From assembly GCA_015179045.1 (NCBI GenBank), contig WHUZ01000010.1, positions 62,001 to 126,000 on the forward strand: a stretch of DNA of 64,000 nucleotides. The letters are read 5' to 3'. The DNA comes from Kalaharituber pfeilii (lineage: Eukaryota > Ascomycota > Pezizomycetes > Pezizales > Pezizaceae). The translations under genes and the position numbers were made by a program. The notes under the pieces are model-generated. The model was not told the origin of the DNA. It was given only the letters and a program-made list of their open reading frames with translations, and did no database searches. Below are positions 31,148-41,921 of the stretch, in pieces (within the stretch, counting starts at the first letter, position 1; each line of letters begins with the position of its first letter).

Positions 31148-31206
31148 TTTCTTTTTTTTTTTATATCAGTCCTCGCGTGCAACCCTATAAGCTATGGCGT
31201 AGTGGT
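31148..31206 (-). mobile_element. Hairpin-only tail A retroposon
   Basis: 59 bp of T-run plus a diverged hairpin (inner stem GCTT/GGGT), bounded by CATTTGCTC at 31139-31147 and 31207-31215. Confidence 0.85.
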
Positions 31207-31230
31207 CATTTGCTCCTCCACAGCTGGTCC

Positions 31231-31380
31231 TTTTTTTTTTTTTTAAGTTCACAACCCCGCATACAAGCTACAAGCCTATGGCAGGGAACACCTGGCACGT
31301 GTCCCAGATGTGTGGCACAGTTTCTTCTTTCTCCCCACACTACCGGCATTCTAAGCTGTCCGTCTTACCCTCTAAGGCCT
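31231..31380 (-). mobile_element. Tail C fragment joined to LINE C-terminal coding remnant
   Basis: T-run, AAGTTCACAACCCCGCATAC, inner stem AAGCT-ACA-AGCCT on this strand, then a minus-strand zinc-motif remnant. No TSD found. Confidence 0.6.
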
Positions 31381-31900
31381 TTTTTTTTTTATATATCGTT
31401 ACTCGCGTGTACGGCGAGGTTTAAGTACATGAATTATAGAATGAAAAATGAGGAAAGAAATAGAACAGAAATAAACGCATCTAACGAACGCCAACCCCGG
31501 AATCCCTTGCCCAATTCAAGATCTCTGTCAGCGTCTCCTTTTCCTTGTCTCTGTCGGGTCTACATAGTCCGTCCATTCCCTTGGGGCATTCCGTTTCCAC
31601 GCTCTGCATTGTGTTAGCACATGGGAGGTGGTCTCGTAGTCTTCACCGCACCATCGGCATTCTGGGCCGTCAGCGGTGCCCATTTTGTATTTCCAATGTC
31701 GCAGTCCTTTGCCGCCAATGATGCCGGCCAGGGTGGAGACTTTGTGCCCGAGCCGCTGTAGTGGTCTGTATGATAGGTCTAGTCTGTCCCTTTCTGTGGC
31801 TCTTCTGGCTTTGACTTCCTGTCTCCACCCGGGTTCCGTGATGACCACGCTACAGTGGAGTCTACCCCGTCACCTCCCGGGGTGAGTCTTGGTCTCGCTT
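31381..31900 (-). mobile_element. LINE A 3' fragment with shortened tail hairpin
   Basis: Minus-strand coding: VITEPGWRQEVKARRATERD, LQRLGHKVSTLAGIIGGKGL, ECRWCGEDYETTSHVLTQC. The tail here reads CTCGCCGTACACGCGAG: the inner stem is deleted but the outer stem is kept. Confidence 0.75.
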
Positions 31901-32141
31901 CTGACTCTTAAGGCTGAGGCGGCCTTATATACGCCTTTCAGGGCCACTATGTGGATTGCGCCTTTGCACCTTAAGCCCCTTCGCTAAGCTTCCGCTCCCT
32001 TCAGAACAAACTGCCGATAACTACACCCGCCGAGTTGCAGTCCATGCCCTCACCTATGCCCAGTAGCATTTCGACCCTTAGGCCCCCCACAGGGCTCGAA
32101 GCACAGGTTTAACATTTCATGACTAGTAGTTCTGTGGCATA

Positions 32142-32986
32142 CTGTAGTTCACCACTTTCCCGGACACACCACTTTCCCGGACACATTTACCACCAAAACT
32201 GCGCAACTTTCGCACTCAATATCTCAACAACCATAACAGCATTTGTGAATGCGCTTTGTATAGCTATTAGACAAACTGTAATTCTTGCTATCTAGCACTT
32301 TTTCTTCATCAAAAATTGTGGGTGCAAAGGGATTATGGCTTGTCGCATTTTTGTTGGAAGGCTTGGCATTTATTTGTATGGGATCTCCATACAAAACGTT
32401 CATAAGACTTGAATATAGTCCTACTCTTCAACGCTAATTACAATAGCTATGATAGTATATGTCCAGAATCACCTGAAGAGTTATAGTAAGGTGCTGCATT
32501 TAGTTTACTTTCATTTGTTGAATTGTAGAGTTGGTGTACAACTATCTAGTTTCTCATACAAATGGTTTCTATGGGAAATATGAATATTGTGAATGATTTC
32601 ACAACCACTACAGGTATTACCTAACTACGTTGCTCATAGTTTCCAACTGAGTGATCCTATTGAATGTGAGTGTCTGAGTTTTTTTCATGAATTGATTGCA
32701 TGTGTAGCATGCAGAATTCGGGGGCGGTGACATTTGTATGGAGATCCCATACAAATAAATGCCAAGCCTTCCAACAAAAATGCGACAAGCCATAATCCCT
32801 TTGCACCCACAATTTTTGATGAAGAAAAAGTGCTAGATAGCAAGAATTACAGTTTGTCTAATAGCTATACAAAGCGCATTCACAAATGCTGTTATGGTTG
32901 TTGAGATATTGAGTGCGAAAGTTGCGCAGTTTTGGTGGTAAATGTGTCCGGGAAAGTGGTGTGTCCGGGAAAGTGGTGAACTACAG
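32142..32986. mobile_element. 845-bp TIR element with tandem motif in its ends
   Basis: TA-flanked (32140-32141, 32987-32988). Arms of about 250 bp start CTGTAGTTC then ACCACTTTCCCGGACAC twice in tandem, followed by ACCACCAAAACTGCGC. Near-perfect inverted identity continues to the TTTGTATGGGATCTCCATAC region. No ORF. Related to 43387-44233. Confidence 0.85.
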
Positions 32987-32999
32987 TAGTGGTGAGTGG

Positions 33000-33660
33000 T
33001 GATCCCGAAGCTTTGAGCATTGAAACCACTGGGACCAACACCGGCTTTAGAACCATCCTGTCGAGCCCTCTAAGCCCCTACAGCTTGGAGACTACCGCCC
33101 AGAAGTTTTCAGGCTTCCTTCCGGCTACCAAGGCTAGTCCACTGCTAGATCAAACTTGTAGCTTTCCAGGCCCTCGAGGATGATCTGTCTGCAGTAACTA
33201 CCATGGCCCACAGTGCCTCGCCAGGTATTCTAATCCTGAAAGTAGTCCTCTTGGATAGAGGTGTACGTACTCTCAGTGACCAGTCCTCTGCCCAACTAAC
33301 CCATGGGTCTGCGGGAGAGCTCCAGCTATGCAAAGTCGGTGCTGCACATTCCGGACATCAGAATAGTACTACACATTCTCGTGACGCCCAGCTATGCAAA
33401 TCCATTCTGCCCTGGCTATGCACACCCAACCCTGCACTTTCCGGTCACTCACCCTAGCCACTCCTGTGACTGTAACTGCCCACGAGGGGTGACTTGTCTC
33501 TCACGCTAGCACTTGCACATTTGGGCCAGTTCGTTAACCTGGTAGCAGAGAGTCGGTGGGTTTTAGGAGGTATGTCTACGAAGGTTACTCCCTCTTCCCT
33601 TGGTTGGATCGCTCCCACCAGGGCTCCTTCGTGGGTGGCGGGCTCCGGCTTTGCCGGTCG
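33000..33660. other. Unassigned sequence inside the second NLR insertion
   Basis: Contains repeated AGCTATGCAAA(G/T) and CACATTC(C/T)(G/C)GAC-like units around 33330-33420 and a minus-strand 62-codon ORF (33145-33333) that I cannot place. Probably decayed retroelement. Confidence 0.3.
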
Positions 33661-33669
33661 CACCCGCCA

Positions 33670-33825
33670 CCCTATGGTGAGGTTTAGTTACATGAGTAGG
33701 GTGTAAAGAATAATAGACAAAACAGGTAAAGCGATATATATAAAGAAAAACCAAAAAAATTGCAAACAATACGTACCCTCCCTAAGTCCTAGCCCAGTCC
33801 AATATTTCCAGTAGTGTGTCCTTGT
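33670..33825 (-). mobile_element. LINE A 3' end next to the TSD
   Basis: Minus strand encodes KDTLLEILDWART then stop, followed by UTR and a degenerate tail A (CCTCACCATAGGGTGGCG). Its 5' end abuts the NLR codon run. Confidence 0.65.
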
Positions 33826-34557
33826 GTCTAAGGCCTTGTCATACTTGCCTTGCAGCCTAGGCAGACCTGCCATTGCTCCTACAGAGCATTCTAATGCCTT
33901 ATCGTATTGTCCCTGACCCTGCAACACCGGTTGCATGCTGTGGATCATGTTCAACGCTCGCGGTCTAACATCCTCGTCATCACAGCCAGTACCATTTTCA
34001 ATAAACTGTCTGCCAGTGCGTATCTTCTGTGGCCATAACAAACGTCAGCTATTGTGTCCATGTTCCTTGCAACTTGCTCCTGTTCTGCAAGCGGGAAGCC
34101 AGGTACATGGGCTGTGGCTGCATGAATGTGTGGTGAAATCCTCCGTTCAAAACTTCGAGGGTCTAACTTCGTTGCATGGCTATCACTACGAGATGCTCTA
34201 ATTGCAGAGGCCAGTGCACAATTTCCTTGGTCTTTACCTGCCTTCTTATAGAATCAGGTCTGATGCAACAATTAAGGAGGGGGTGAATTCTGAAGCTATT
34301 ATCCCTAGTTTCTCTCTTTGCCAGTGAAAACCTGAACAAGATTGAGATGTTTTCCGTCAACCAGGTATCTATGCAATCTTTAGCCACTTTCTTGCCCCTT
34401 TCAGATACCTCTATACACACTTGCATCTGCTGAGCAAATGCCTCGACGCAGTAATTCCTCCCATACGTCATTGTTTGCTAGAAGCCCTCACATAAGCAAT
34501 AGCTTTGCTGCCTGAGACCATTCCTTCCCGGGACCTTGGAGTGAGAGCTCGAATGTT

Positions 34558-34743
34558 TTCTTTTTTTTTTTTTTTTTTTGAATCACGCAACGCCGCATAC
34601 AGGCAACCGTCTATGGCAGGGACCCATATACCCGGGTCGGGTTTGAAACAACTAACTACGAACTCTACTTACTGTACACACCTCGAGCACCCAGTGCCCT
34701 CCGTCGCCGGCTACCCCAGATCCAGGCCGGCAAACCAGTGCTC
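34558..34743 (-). mobile_element. Tail C retroposon
   Basis: T-run, GAATCACGCAACGCCGCATA, inverted inner stem, then the same UTR as 21644-21825 on the opposite strand (ACCCATATACCCGGG...CACTGG). Forms the left edge of the composite. Confidence 0.8.
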
Positions 34744-34755
34744 GACCGGGTCGCC

Positions 34756-34808
34756 TCACCATAACCCGTAGGGATGCGAGTGCTGATATAAGAAAAAAAA
34801 AAAAAAAG
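34756..34808 (+). mobile_element. Hairpin-only tail A retroposon
   Basis: TCACCATAACCCGTAGGGAT and GCGAGTGCTGATATAAG with poly(A), bounded by GACCGGGTCGCC at 34744-34755 and 34809-34820. Confidence 0.85.
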
Positions 34809-34965
34809 GACCGGGTCGCCCTCCACCTCCTCCTGCTTCCACCCTTTCCTCTAGATCCTCCCAGCACTGCCAGGTGACCCGGAATGCCGTTGGTTCGGCG
34901 AGGCCGATGAGACGACCCAACACGTATTGACCCAATGCAGAGTCTGGAGACAACGATGCCCAAGG

Positions 34966-35003
34966 GTTTTTTTTTTTTTTTTTTTTTTAATCACGTGACC
35001 CCG

Positions 35004-35006
<3 letters not shown>
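34966..35006 (-). mobile_element. Ultra-truncated tail B
   Basis: T-run plus AATCACGTGACCCCGA only, directly followed by the T-run of the next element. Confidence 0.6.
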
Positions 35007-35043
<37 letters not shown>

Positions 35044-35660
35044 TTTCACGTAACCCCGCTTGCAGCTGTTCGCCATGGCAGGGCCCCTGGACCGAAGTCC
35101 TTATGGCCCGGAGACAGGCACCTAAAAACAAACAACTCACTATATACACCGACATTCATAAGGGAATAGAGGAAATAAAACCCCTGAGACAACCCGCTCC
35201 TCCAAAAATGAAAGATTACGTCGTCAAGTCCATTTCCTCCACGTCCTTCCTCTTCCCCTTTCTGTCCACCTTTGAATTTCTGTCCCAGTCATACAGGCAC
35301 GAATCGTACCACTTGCCTGACAACCTTACCTTCGCTGGTGTTTGGCTATCCAATTCCACCTCCCCCTCCAGGTAGATGACAACCGAGCTAGCCTTCTTTC
35401 CCTCCCTCCTCTCTTTCTTCACCAACCATCTTGCGGCAACAATCTTTCCCATCCATGGGCTCGCATTCTCCATCCAATCTCTTACTTTCCCGAGTTTCTT
35501 TGTCACCGCAATTCCATGTACTACGATCGCACGACCGGATTGCGGGAGTGTCCTTTCCTTTGGGATTGGCTTCGGAGATGGTGCTGGAGATGGTTTCTTG
35601 GACATTTTCTGCTTGGGGGGACTGGTACTATGTCCCCCTTTCACTTTTTTGGACTGGAAA
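35007..35660 (-). mobile_element. Gag-only (half-LINE) B element
   Basis: Minus strand: 142-codon gag C-terminal ORF (35216-35644; Pro/Lys-rich start, then AIVVHGIAVTKKLGKVRDWM, ARWLVKKERREGKKASSVVI, VRLSGKWYDSCLYDWD), ~170 bp UTR, tail B (35047-35085) and a long T-run. There is no ORF2. A poly(A)-less tail B-like sequence lies at 35665-35701. Confidence 0.85.
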
Positions 35661-35701
35661 GCAGACGTGACCCCGCATGCAGCTGTTCACCAAGGCAGGG
35701 C

Positions 35702-36838
35702 ACCAAGATCGGTCAAATCAGAATGAAGTTGTCACTGAAGCAGGCATGAGACAAGATGCCAAAGCAAGGAGAGCCGCCGAGAGGAATAGACTGGACATAT
35801 CCTACAAGCCGCTACAGCGCCTGGGCAACAGAGGGGCAACCCTAGCCGGTATCCTCGGGGGCAAGGGCCTGCGCAACTGGAAATTCCAAATCGGCACCGC
35901 CGACAGCCCAGAGTGCCGATGGTGTGGCGAAGACCTCGAAACGACCCACCACGTGCTTAATCAATTTTTTTTTTTTTTTTTAAATTTCATTAGCCGCATG
36001 CCGACCTACGGGCTACGGCAAGGGTTTTATTAAATACTAAAGGAAAAGACTGACATTAAATACATGTGGGACCCGCGGTGCTGCTACATGATGCGGGAAG
36101 TATCCATAACAACGAAAGTATGGCCCAAGTGCCGAGCCTGCCTAAATCCTTCCTCGACTTGGCTCGTACATCTCGGTTTGCAACCATCTTCCCCCAAGCC
36201 TGACTTTTCCGACGTCTGTCGTGGTCTCTAAGTATAGGACCACCGAGCTTGCCTTCTTGCCTTCCTCCAGCAAAGTGGCCTTCTTGCGTAGCCATCTAAT
36301 GCCTCGGGTCTTGCCTAGTCCTTGGTTCGACTCCTCCAGCCACCTTCTGACTCTTGCCAGGTCTTTCCTCAATGCAATGCCGTGGATGACAATGCCGTTT
36401 AGTGTGGTAGTGTTGTCAGATTTGGTCGCAGGGCTCGAAGCTGTCTGGGGGCGGGGGCTGGTGCGGGGGGTGGGTCGTTCGGTGCTGGCGACGGACTCCT
36501 TGGGTGGTGTCGCCGGAGTGCCGGCAGAGGATGTGGAGACTATTTTCTGCGCCTCCCTGTCGTTTAGTGCTTAATCAATGCAGAGTGTGGAAACGGAAAT
36601 GCCCAAGGGGCGGAGACGGACTATGCAGGCCTACCGGGGAAGGGGACGGGGACAGGGACAAGGATACACTGGTGGAAATCTTGGACTGGGCCAGGACGTA
36701 GACAATCTTTATCTTTCAGGGACGGATTATATTTTCATTTCATTTTCCTTGTTTCGCACACCTTATCATGTAACTACAACTCGCCATAGCCCATCGGGCG
36801 GCACGGGAGTAGTGATATATTAAAAAAAAAAAAAAAAA
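35702..36838 (+). mobile_element. LINE A 3' fragment interrupted by a half-LINE A
   Basis: Plus strand: NEVVTEAGMRQDAKARRAAE, LQRLGNRGATLAGILGGKGL, ECRWCGEDLETTHHVLNQ, then the insertion at 35965-36566, then CRVWKRKCPR... to the C-terminal LVEILDWART, UTR, tail A (36782-36812) and poly(A). Confidence 0.85.
35965..36566 (-). mobile_element. Gag-only (half-LINE) A element, 602 bp
   Basis: TSD GTGCTTAATCAA at 35953-35964 and 36567-36578. Minus strand carries a Pro/Thr/Ser-rich segment (LNDREAQKIVSTSSAGTPAT), then GIVIHGIALRKDLARVRRWL, GIRWLRKKATLLEEGKKASS and YEPSRGRI stop, a short UTR, tail A and T-run. The clean TSD proves it transposed as this gag-plus-tail unit. Confidence 0.9.
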
Positions 36839-37565
36839 GTTGATGGCCGTGCTCGAATGTTGCATACACGGTGCGCTCCCCTCGAACCCAAATTTTACGC
36901 AAGATAGCTCGAGCATTGACTTTATCGTATAATCTTTCAGGTAACTTTGGAGTGTTGATTGCTCCATGTTAAAGATGTGAGCACAGGCTCGCTCGAGCGC
37001 AAATGGGAAAAATTGCAACTGCTGTGCTATAAGTTCAGCGTTTGTATGGTTTAATATTTTATCAGTTTGAACGTAGCATCGAAAATATTGATCTTACTTT
37101 CTTCGTTCGGTTTGCCAGTACAACCCTTAACAGCAGTCGGTTTGCCAGTACAACCCTTAACAGCAGCTGCACAGTTTCACATACGCACATCTCTTGAACT
37201 TCGATGCTTAGTCTTGCCCCGGCACAGTCGGTCCTCCGGGTCGTGATCACTATTGTGCCATGCGTGCAGCATGGAAAGTAGTTCTCAATGCTGAAATTCT
37301 TGAAGTCATCAGCGTTATCATAAACAGTAACCATCTTATGTTACCAGCAGCGCAGACCCAACGCTGAACCGCATCCACAATCTGGTTTGTGTCACACAAA
37401 AAAGTCGCCCCTCGGGACTTAGACTGGCCGGTATTCCTAGAAAATGGCCAATGGCGGCATAATTTGGAGCAACGAATGGGCATGCGTCGGAACGCACTAG
37501 CTTCGTCAGGATTTTTGTGAACCCCACCCTTAAAATCGCTTCCGCACTTATGAGAACTCCTGTCT

Positions 37566-37633
37566 GACCCTGCCATGGCTTGGCGCTGTAAGCGGGGTTA
37601 TGTGATTTTAAAAAAAAAAAAAAAAAAAAAAAA
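37566..37633 (+). mobile_element. Hairpin-only tail B retroposon in the NB-ARC region
   Basis: GACCCTGCCATGGCTTGGCG, GCGGGGTTATGTGA and poly(A), bounded by GAGAACTCCTGTCT at 37552-37565 and 37634-37647. Confidence 0.95.
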
Positions 37634-37710
37634 GAGAACTCCTGTCTATGGGTGTAAGTGTACTCCAGAAACAAGTTGAGTCTTACTGACCCCCCCAAGT
37701 CCAAGGATTC

Positions 37711-37757
37711 CATAGGCTAGTAGCTTGTATGCAGAATCACGTGAACTTAAAAAAAAT
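37711..37757 (+). mobile_element. Degenerate tail C mini-retroposon
   Basis: CCATAGGCTAGTAGCTTGTA then GCAGAATCACGTGAAC and an A-run, abutting the Walker A end of the NLR remnant. TSD not clear. Confidence 0.6.
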
Positions 37758-37981
37758 ACTGAAGTTTTTAAATTACAAGTACCCCTTGCGAATCGTTGCT
37801 ATTATCACCCGCGATCAAGCTTTCCAGCCTTTGCAAATAGTCCTGTCGGCCCAAATAAGAAGTCTGTCGTTTCGTCGTTTCGACAGCATCGGATCTATAT
37901 CAAATAGCAACGATGGTAGTGTCCTGGGAGCGGGAACGGGAGTTGCTGGTGGCAGCCCAAGGACATGTATAAGTCACGAAG

Positions 37982-38039
37982 GCCCTCCCATGGCGAACAG
38001 CTGGAAGCGGGGTCACGTGATAAAAAAAAAAAAAAATTG
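37982..38039 (+). mobile_element. Hairpin-only tail B retroposon
   Basis: GCCCTCCCATGGCGAACAGC, GCGGGGTCACGTGAT, poly(A); TSD GTCACGAAG at 37973-37981 and 38040-38048. Confidence 0.9.
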
Positions 38040-38048
38040 GTCACGAAG

Positions 38049-39357
38049 TATATATATGGAACGGCTGACTAATGCATAAAAAAAGTTCTGTTATACAGAG
38101 TACATAGAGCTTATACAGTTTAACCCAGGTCCCAGGTCCAGAGCTATAACCCCTCATTTCATGCCCGCAGTCATTATCTTCTGACAATATCCAGCTTCTA
38201 GTCTTTGCGCTAACTGCCTCTGTTATTGAATTCTTGCTAGTTGCACAAAAATAACGAGGTACAGTAAGTAAAATAATCAAGTAGCTTACCCGTACCGTAT
38301 GCGTAACGATGTGCACACTGGTAACGCTGGGCATCTTGGCGCCGGCTTTGCAACCTCCCCCACGTCCAAATGTCAGGCATATCTCGTAGAATATATGTCT
38401 GATATATGCAGTGAATTAATTATAGACTATATTGGGTGCGCTTATTCCAAATTTGAAGGGAAAATGCTACACCTATGCATCCACAGTTGTATCACCTATG
38501 TACCTTGTGAAATAATCCCCTGCCAGTGCTCACTAGAGGTATAGCAAATACTCCCTCTCTGCAACACTCCACCTGCTCATGCAATAGTGGCAATAGTACT
38601 ACCAGTGCTATATTAGAATACATGGTTGCTAAAAGCTCAAGATCTACAGTATTTATACTATATGTTGCTATACCAAGACATAGTGCATAATTGAGATATT
38701 GCACAATTCCAGATGCAATAACAAAAATTTCCTGAAAGTGCAAATAGCTCTCAGGTGGGCTACAGTTGAAGCCACAGCATGGTACAATATATGGAATTAT
38801 CTTTCACATATTTATTGAACCAACTATTAAGATATTAGTGGTAACTAACAACGTGACCCACGAGAGGGTAATACGATGCGTAGCGGAAGAATAAGGATAG
38901 CGGGGCAAGCGCTATAGAGAAAGATAATGATGCAAACGGAGGCAGCAATGGAGTGGAGGCACGGAGGAAGGTAACGAGGAGAGGAGTTGAGCGACGCTAT
39001 GGTATTAAGTGGGTGCGGGTTTCCGCAGACTATATACAGAGAAAGCGAGACGACTATACCGCCGTAGATATAGGCAACAAACTTGTACAGATTCGTAAAG
39101 AAAAGACGAAGTAACACAAGCTGTATGCGAGTTCGAAACAAATCCCAGCTGAATGTGATATCAGAAGTAATTCCGTAACTCATAAACGAGAAATAAATGA
39201 AAGAATTACAATATACGAGATAACCATAGCAACCATCCATGTAAACGGCATGTGAAACGAAGATAAGAAAGAATTAAGCCAATAAAACAATAACAGAACG
39301 TGTATGTCGTGATAATAGAAGGCGGGATCAGACTGTCCGTTTTGACAGTAACCTACT
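38049..39357. other. No gene recognised
   Basis: AT-rich with short ORFs. A minus-strand 131-codon ORF (38845-39240) is hydrophobic but has no domain or initiation support. Confidence 0.35.
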
Positions 39358-40208
39358 TGGTATTAGTGAGGTCCGGAGTGCAGGTGGTGCGGAGAAGAGG
39401 AAGAGACGACGAGACATTTGTTAGAGAGATGCAGGGTGTGGAGGCGGCGGTGGCCAGGGGGGGAGGAGCATGTGAGGAGGCCCCCACCGGGCGGGATGAC
39501 TCCGGACAGGTACTTTTTACCTGTCCGCTCAGGGACAGGTAGTTCCTTGTACGGTAAGCGGATCGCCAGTGGCGTGCGCTAATATGCAGAGTTTTCAAGG
39601 GTGGCGAGCTCGCATGTACCTGAGTACAACTTCATATCTAGGATATTGGTTGCTACCCACTCACAGCTTTTCTCTTTCGCCTCTGCTGTCGCGGAATCAT
39701 TTACTAGTTACCACTTGATAGCCAGGACGTGTGGTATTTCAACAAAGCCAACTGCCACTACCTCCGAAGTTGGCCATACATCCATTAAGTCTACCAGTAA
39801 TACAGACCATTTATTATGTACTTGTGTTGTTGCTGCGTCCTACTATAGTAAATGGCTGAATAATAAGTAAAAAAAAGCTGTTACCGCAATTTTGTAAATA
39901 CTTGGCTGAAGAGCTTTAACAGTATATAAGGCTCTTGAAAACTGTTCTGGCATATATTTTCTGCTTATTCAATAGCTTGCCATGCCCACTCTCACTCAGC
40001 ATTACCTAACATTTAGGATTACTTATCATCTCGGTCTTATTCTTCTTAGCAATACCTATCTCCTATGCATATCTTTTTATACCTAAATAGGCAATATGGG
40101 TGATAGCTATGATATTCCTGAACTTTATTGAAGTACTCCAATTACTGAAGAGCAGTACGCGTTCATTAATGATGTATTACATCGTCTTCAAGACTATGCA
40201 TTAGTTAC

Positions 40209-40256
40209 TTTTTTTTTTTTTTTTTTTATTATCATTACTCGCATGCCGCCCTATGG
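40209..40256 (-). mobile_element. Tail A mini-retroposon truncated in the hairpin loop
   Basis: T-run and inverted 3' half of the hairpin only; TSD GCATTAGTTAC at 40198-40208 and 40257-40267. Confidence 0.9.
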
Positions 40257-40510
40257 GCATTAGTTACTGGATTTGTAGTTGTAGTTTATGAAAATCAACA
40301 GATTCCTCTTTAGCTTCTCCATCCACACTGGCAAATCAAATGTCCAATAGCACTCATAAAATAGGCAATGACCGACAGAGAAGTACCTACAGATCTACCT
40401 ATTACAATACCTCAACAGCAGCCACAGGACCAATATACTAATCAAGGCTGACATCTCCTTCTACAATCATTATATGACCAAGAACAGTCTATGGTACCCT
40501 TACTGGTGAG

Positions 40511-40566
40511 CAGGCATCGCCACAGGCCCATGGGTGGCAAGCGATCAATGATATAAAAAAAAAAAA
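40511..40566 (+). mobile_element. Hairpin-only tail A retroposon
   Basis: CAGGCATCGCCACAGGCCC, loop ATG, GGTGGCAAGCGATCAATGAT and poly(A); TSD TGGTGAG at 40504-40510 and 40567-40573. Outer pair is A-U. Confidence 0.85.
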
Positions 40567-41265
40567 TGGTGAGAAGGCAAAGCTTTTTGCATGCTTGTAG
40601 CATACTCATACCAGCTACATGCAACGAATGTTCGCCAGCACACCTGCTAGTCATGGTGCTCAGCCAATTATCCAGCAATTAGTACCACCAGCTTTAAATC
40701 AATTTCGTCAGAAAAAGACCAAAGGAAAAGCTAAAGCGCATGCTATAACCTCTGCTGAGTTGGCTGAATGAACAGCTGCTGCAAGAAATACTAGAATACT
40801 AGAAAGTGCCATAGGGAAGGCTCCTCAGATGTAGTTGAGCTTGAAGAAGATACGCAAGCTACGCAGGATATTATTCTTGTTGCATCAAGGTCCCATGTAT
40901 CTTCCACTGCACCTATTTAGATGTTCAGGTATTGTACATAATATCGTGACTTAGGTACCTCTGAATCGTAACCCTTGCAAACTTCTGCATATTAGCGCAC
41001 GCCACTGGCGATCCGCTTACCGTACAAGGAACTACCTGTCCCTGAGCGGACAGGTAAAAAGTACCTGTCCGGAGTCATCCCGCCCACCGGGGAAGGAGGG
41101 GGAGGGGGACCCGCTGAGGGAGTTGATAGACATGTTGGGAGAGTGAGTCCGGAGAAGGTAGCGGAGGAGATGAAGAGGGCGAGAGATACATCGTACTTAC
41201 CTTATTTCCTTTCAGTCATGTACTTAAGACATCACCATAGCCCATAGGGCGGCAAGCGAGAAATG

Positions 41266-41304
<39 letters not shown>

Positions 41305-41309
41305 TATTA

Positions 41310-41619
41310 GTGAGCGGCACGAGCTAGCTCGAGCCGAGCTGGAGGGTGAGCTCGAGCCTAGATTGATTATATATATAATATTGACAAACTAAACTAAACT
41401 AAGCTAAATTTTCATCTTTCTCACTACTATCAGCTACATTGTGCATTTCGAAGTTGTTGGTAGGTCAGAATGAGCTCCAAGTCTCTAATTAGTACTATAT
41501 TAGGTATTTATAGTTTATGAAACCTTGCACTGGCTAAGCATTTTAGCGAGCTGGCAAGAAAAACACTAGCATGATCTTGGCTCGTTTGAGCTCGAGCTGG
41601 CTCGGCTCGTGCCGCTCAC
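41310..41619. mobile_element. 310-bp MITE with GTGAGCGGCACGAGC ends
   Basis: Same termini as 1783-1893, TA at 41308-41309 and 41620-41621, AT-rich core of ~190 bp. The left terminal repeat received the LINE A insertion. Confidence 0.8.
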
Positions 41620-41921
41620 TACTTGGTATATACCAAATGAAAACAAAAAGGAAATCTATGACTTTTAGTGACAGAGGAAACACAAAGCGACAGTCCAATT
41701 CTCAAAAAATAATCAACCTCGAATACCTAATAATCCCCCAGAAATATTAGGCACTCATGTCCATTTCCTTACATCTCTCCCCTTCTTTCCGTCCACCTTT
41801 GTAATTCTATCCCAGTTATACAGGCACCAGTGGTACCATTTGCCTGATAATCTTACCTTCACTAGCGTTTGACTACTAAGTATCTGATTCTACGTCCCTC
41901 TCTAGGTAGCTAACAATCGAG

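Larger units (their letters stand above)
30776..33825. mobile_element. Multi-element insertion 2 in the NLR gene
   Basis: Flanked by CTAAGGTCTTG (30765-30775) and CTAAGGCCTTG (33826-33836), an 11-bp TSD with one transition falling in a TPR codon run (YDKAL). Inside are LINE A pieces, a mini tail A, a tail C piece and an 845-bp TA element. The outermost piece is a LINE A 3' end (minus, 33670-33825). Confidence 0.7.
34558..36850. mobile_element. Multi-element insertion 1 in the NLR gene
   Basis: Flanked by GCTCGAATGTT at 34547-34557 and 36851-36861. The NLR fragment at 2.7 kb shows the same site uninterrupted. Contains a tail C element (minus), a mini tail A, two tail B elements (minus), a LINE A 3' fragment (plus) and a half-LINE A (minus) nested in the last. 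Confidence 0.85.
30100..37712 (-). pseudogene. NLR-like NB-ARC/TPR gene, disrupted by transposons
   Basis: Pieces in correct order on the minus strand. Walker A GLGGVSKTQ (~37695; Gly to Ser at the fourth Gly) then LEYTYTHRQEF in a shifted frame; NQIVDAVQRWV; VYDNADD and GTIVITTRR (Walker B/RNBS-like, ~37320-37230); PFALERACAHIFN (GLPL-like, ~37000); ERTVYATFELSLQ, split across an insertion at 36861/34557; LLANNDVWEELLRRGI (~34480); then kinesin-light-chain-type TPRs (GQGQYDKALE, GKYDKALD, 34080-33838) continuing after a second insertion at 30775-30150 (HHPDTPAMVHSIA, YDKALVWYERAV). Fungal NB-ARC/TPR proteins act as intracellular sensors. Insertions: 37566-37633, 34558-36850 and 30776-33825, plus frameshifts and stops. 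Clearly a pseudogene. Confidence 0.85.
39492..41082. mobile_element. Mutator-like element remnant, 1.59 kb, 9-bp TSD
   Basis: Inverted arms of ~105 bp begin CGGGATGACTCCGGACAGGT. Exact 9-bp TSD CCCACCGGG at 39483-39491 and 41083-41091. The plus strand from 40096 encodes a broken MULE-like N-terminus (EEQYAFINDVLHRLQDYALV then TGFVVVVYENQ after removing the mini-insertion), resembling the FAR1-type DNA-binding start of MULE transposases, and a C-terminal tail (QFRQKKTKGKAKAHA) near 40700. The catalytic middle is missing. Confidence 0.8.
39371..41301 (+). mobile_element. LINE A 3' fragment split by a MULE
   Basis: TSD TGGTATTAGTGAG at 39358-39370 and 41302-41314, in the first bases of the MITE at 41310. 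The coding remnant starts at VRSGVQVV(RR)-type zinc-motif sequence and resumes after the MULE with the C-terminus; tail A (41232-41262) and poly(A) follow. Confidence 0.9.

Noticed and set aside
33145..33333. Minus-strand 62-codon ORF as another NLR or LINE segment
   Set aside because: No motif could be matched; left as unassigned sequence.
38845..39240. 131-codon hydrophobic minus-strand ORF
   Set aside because: AT-rich chance ORF with no start context, domain or homologous copy in the window.
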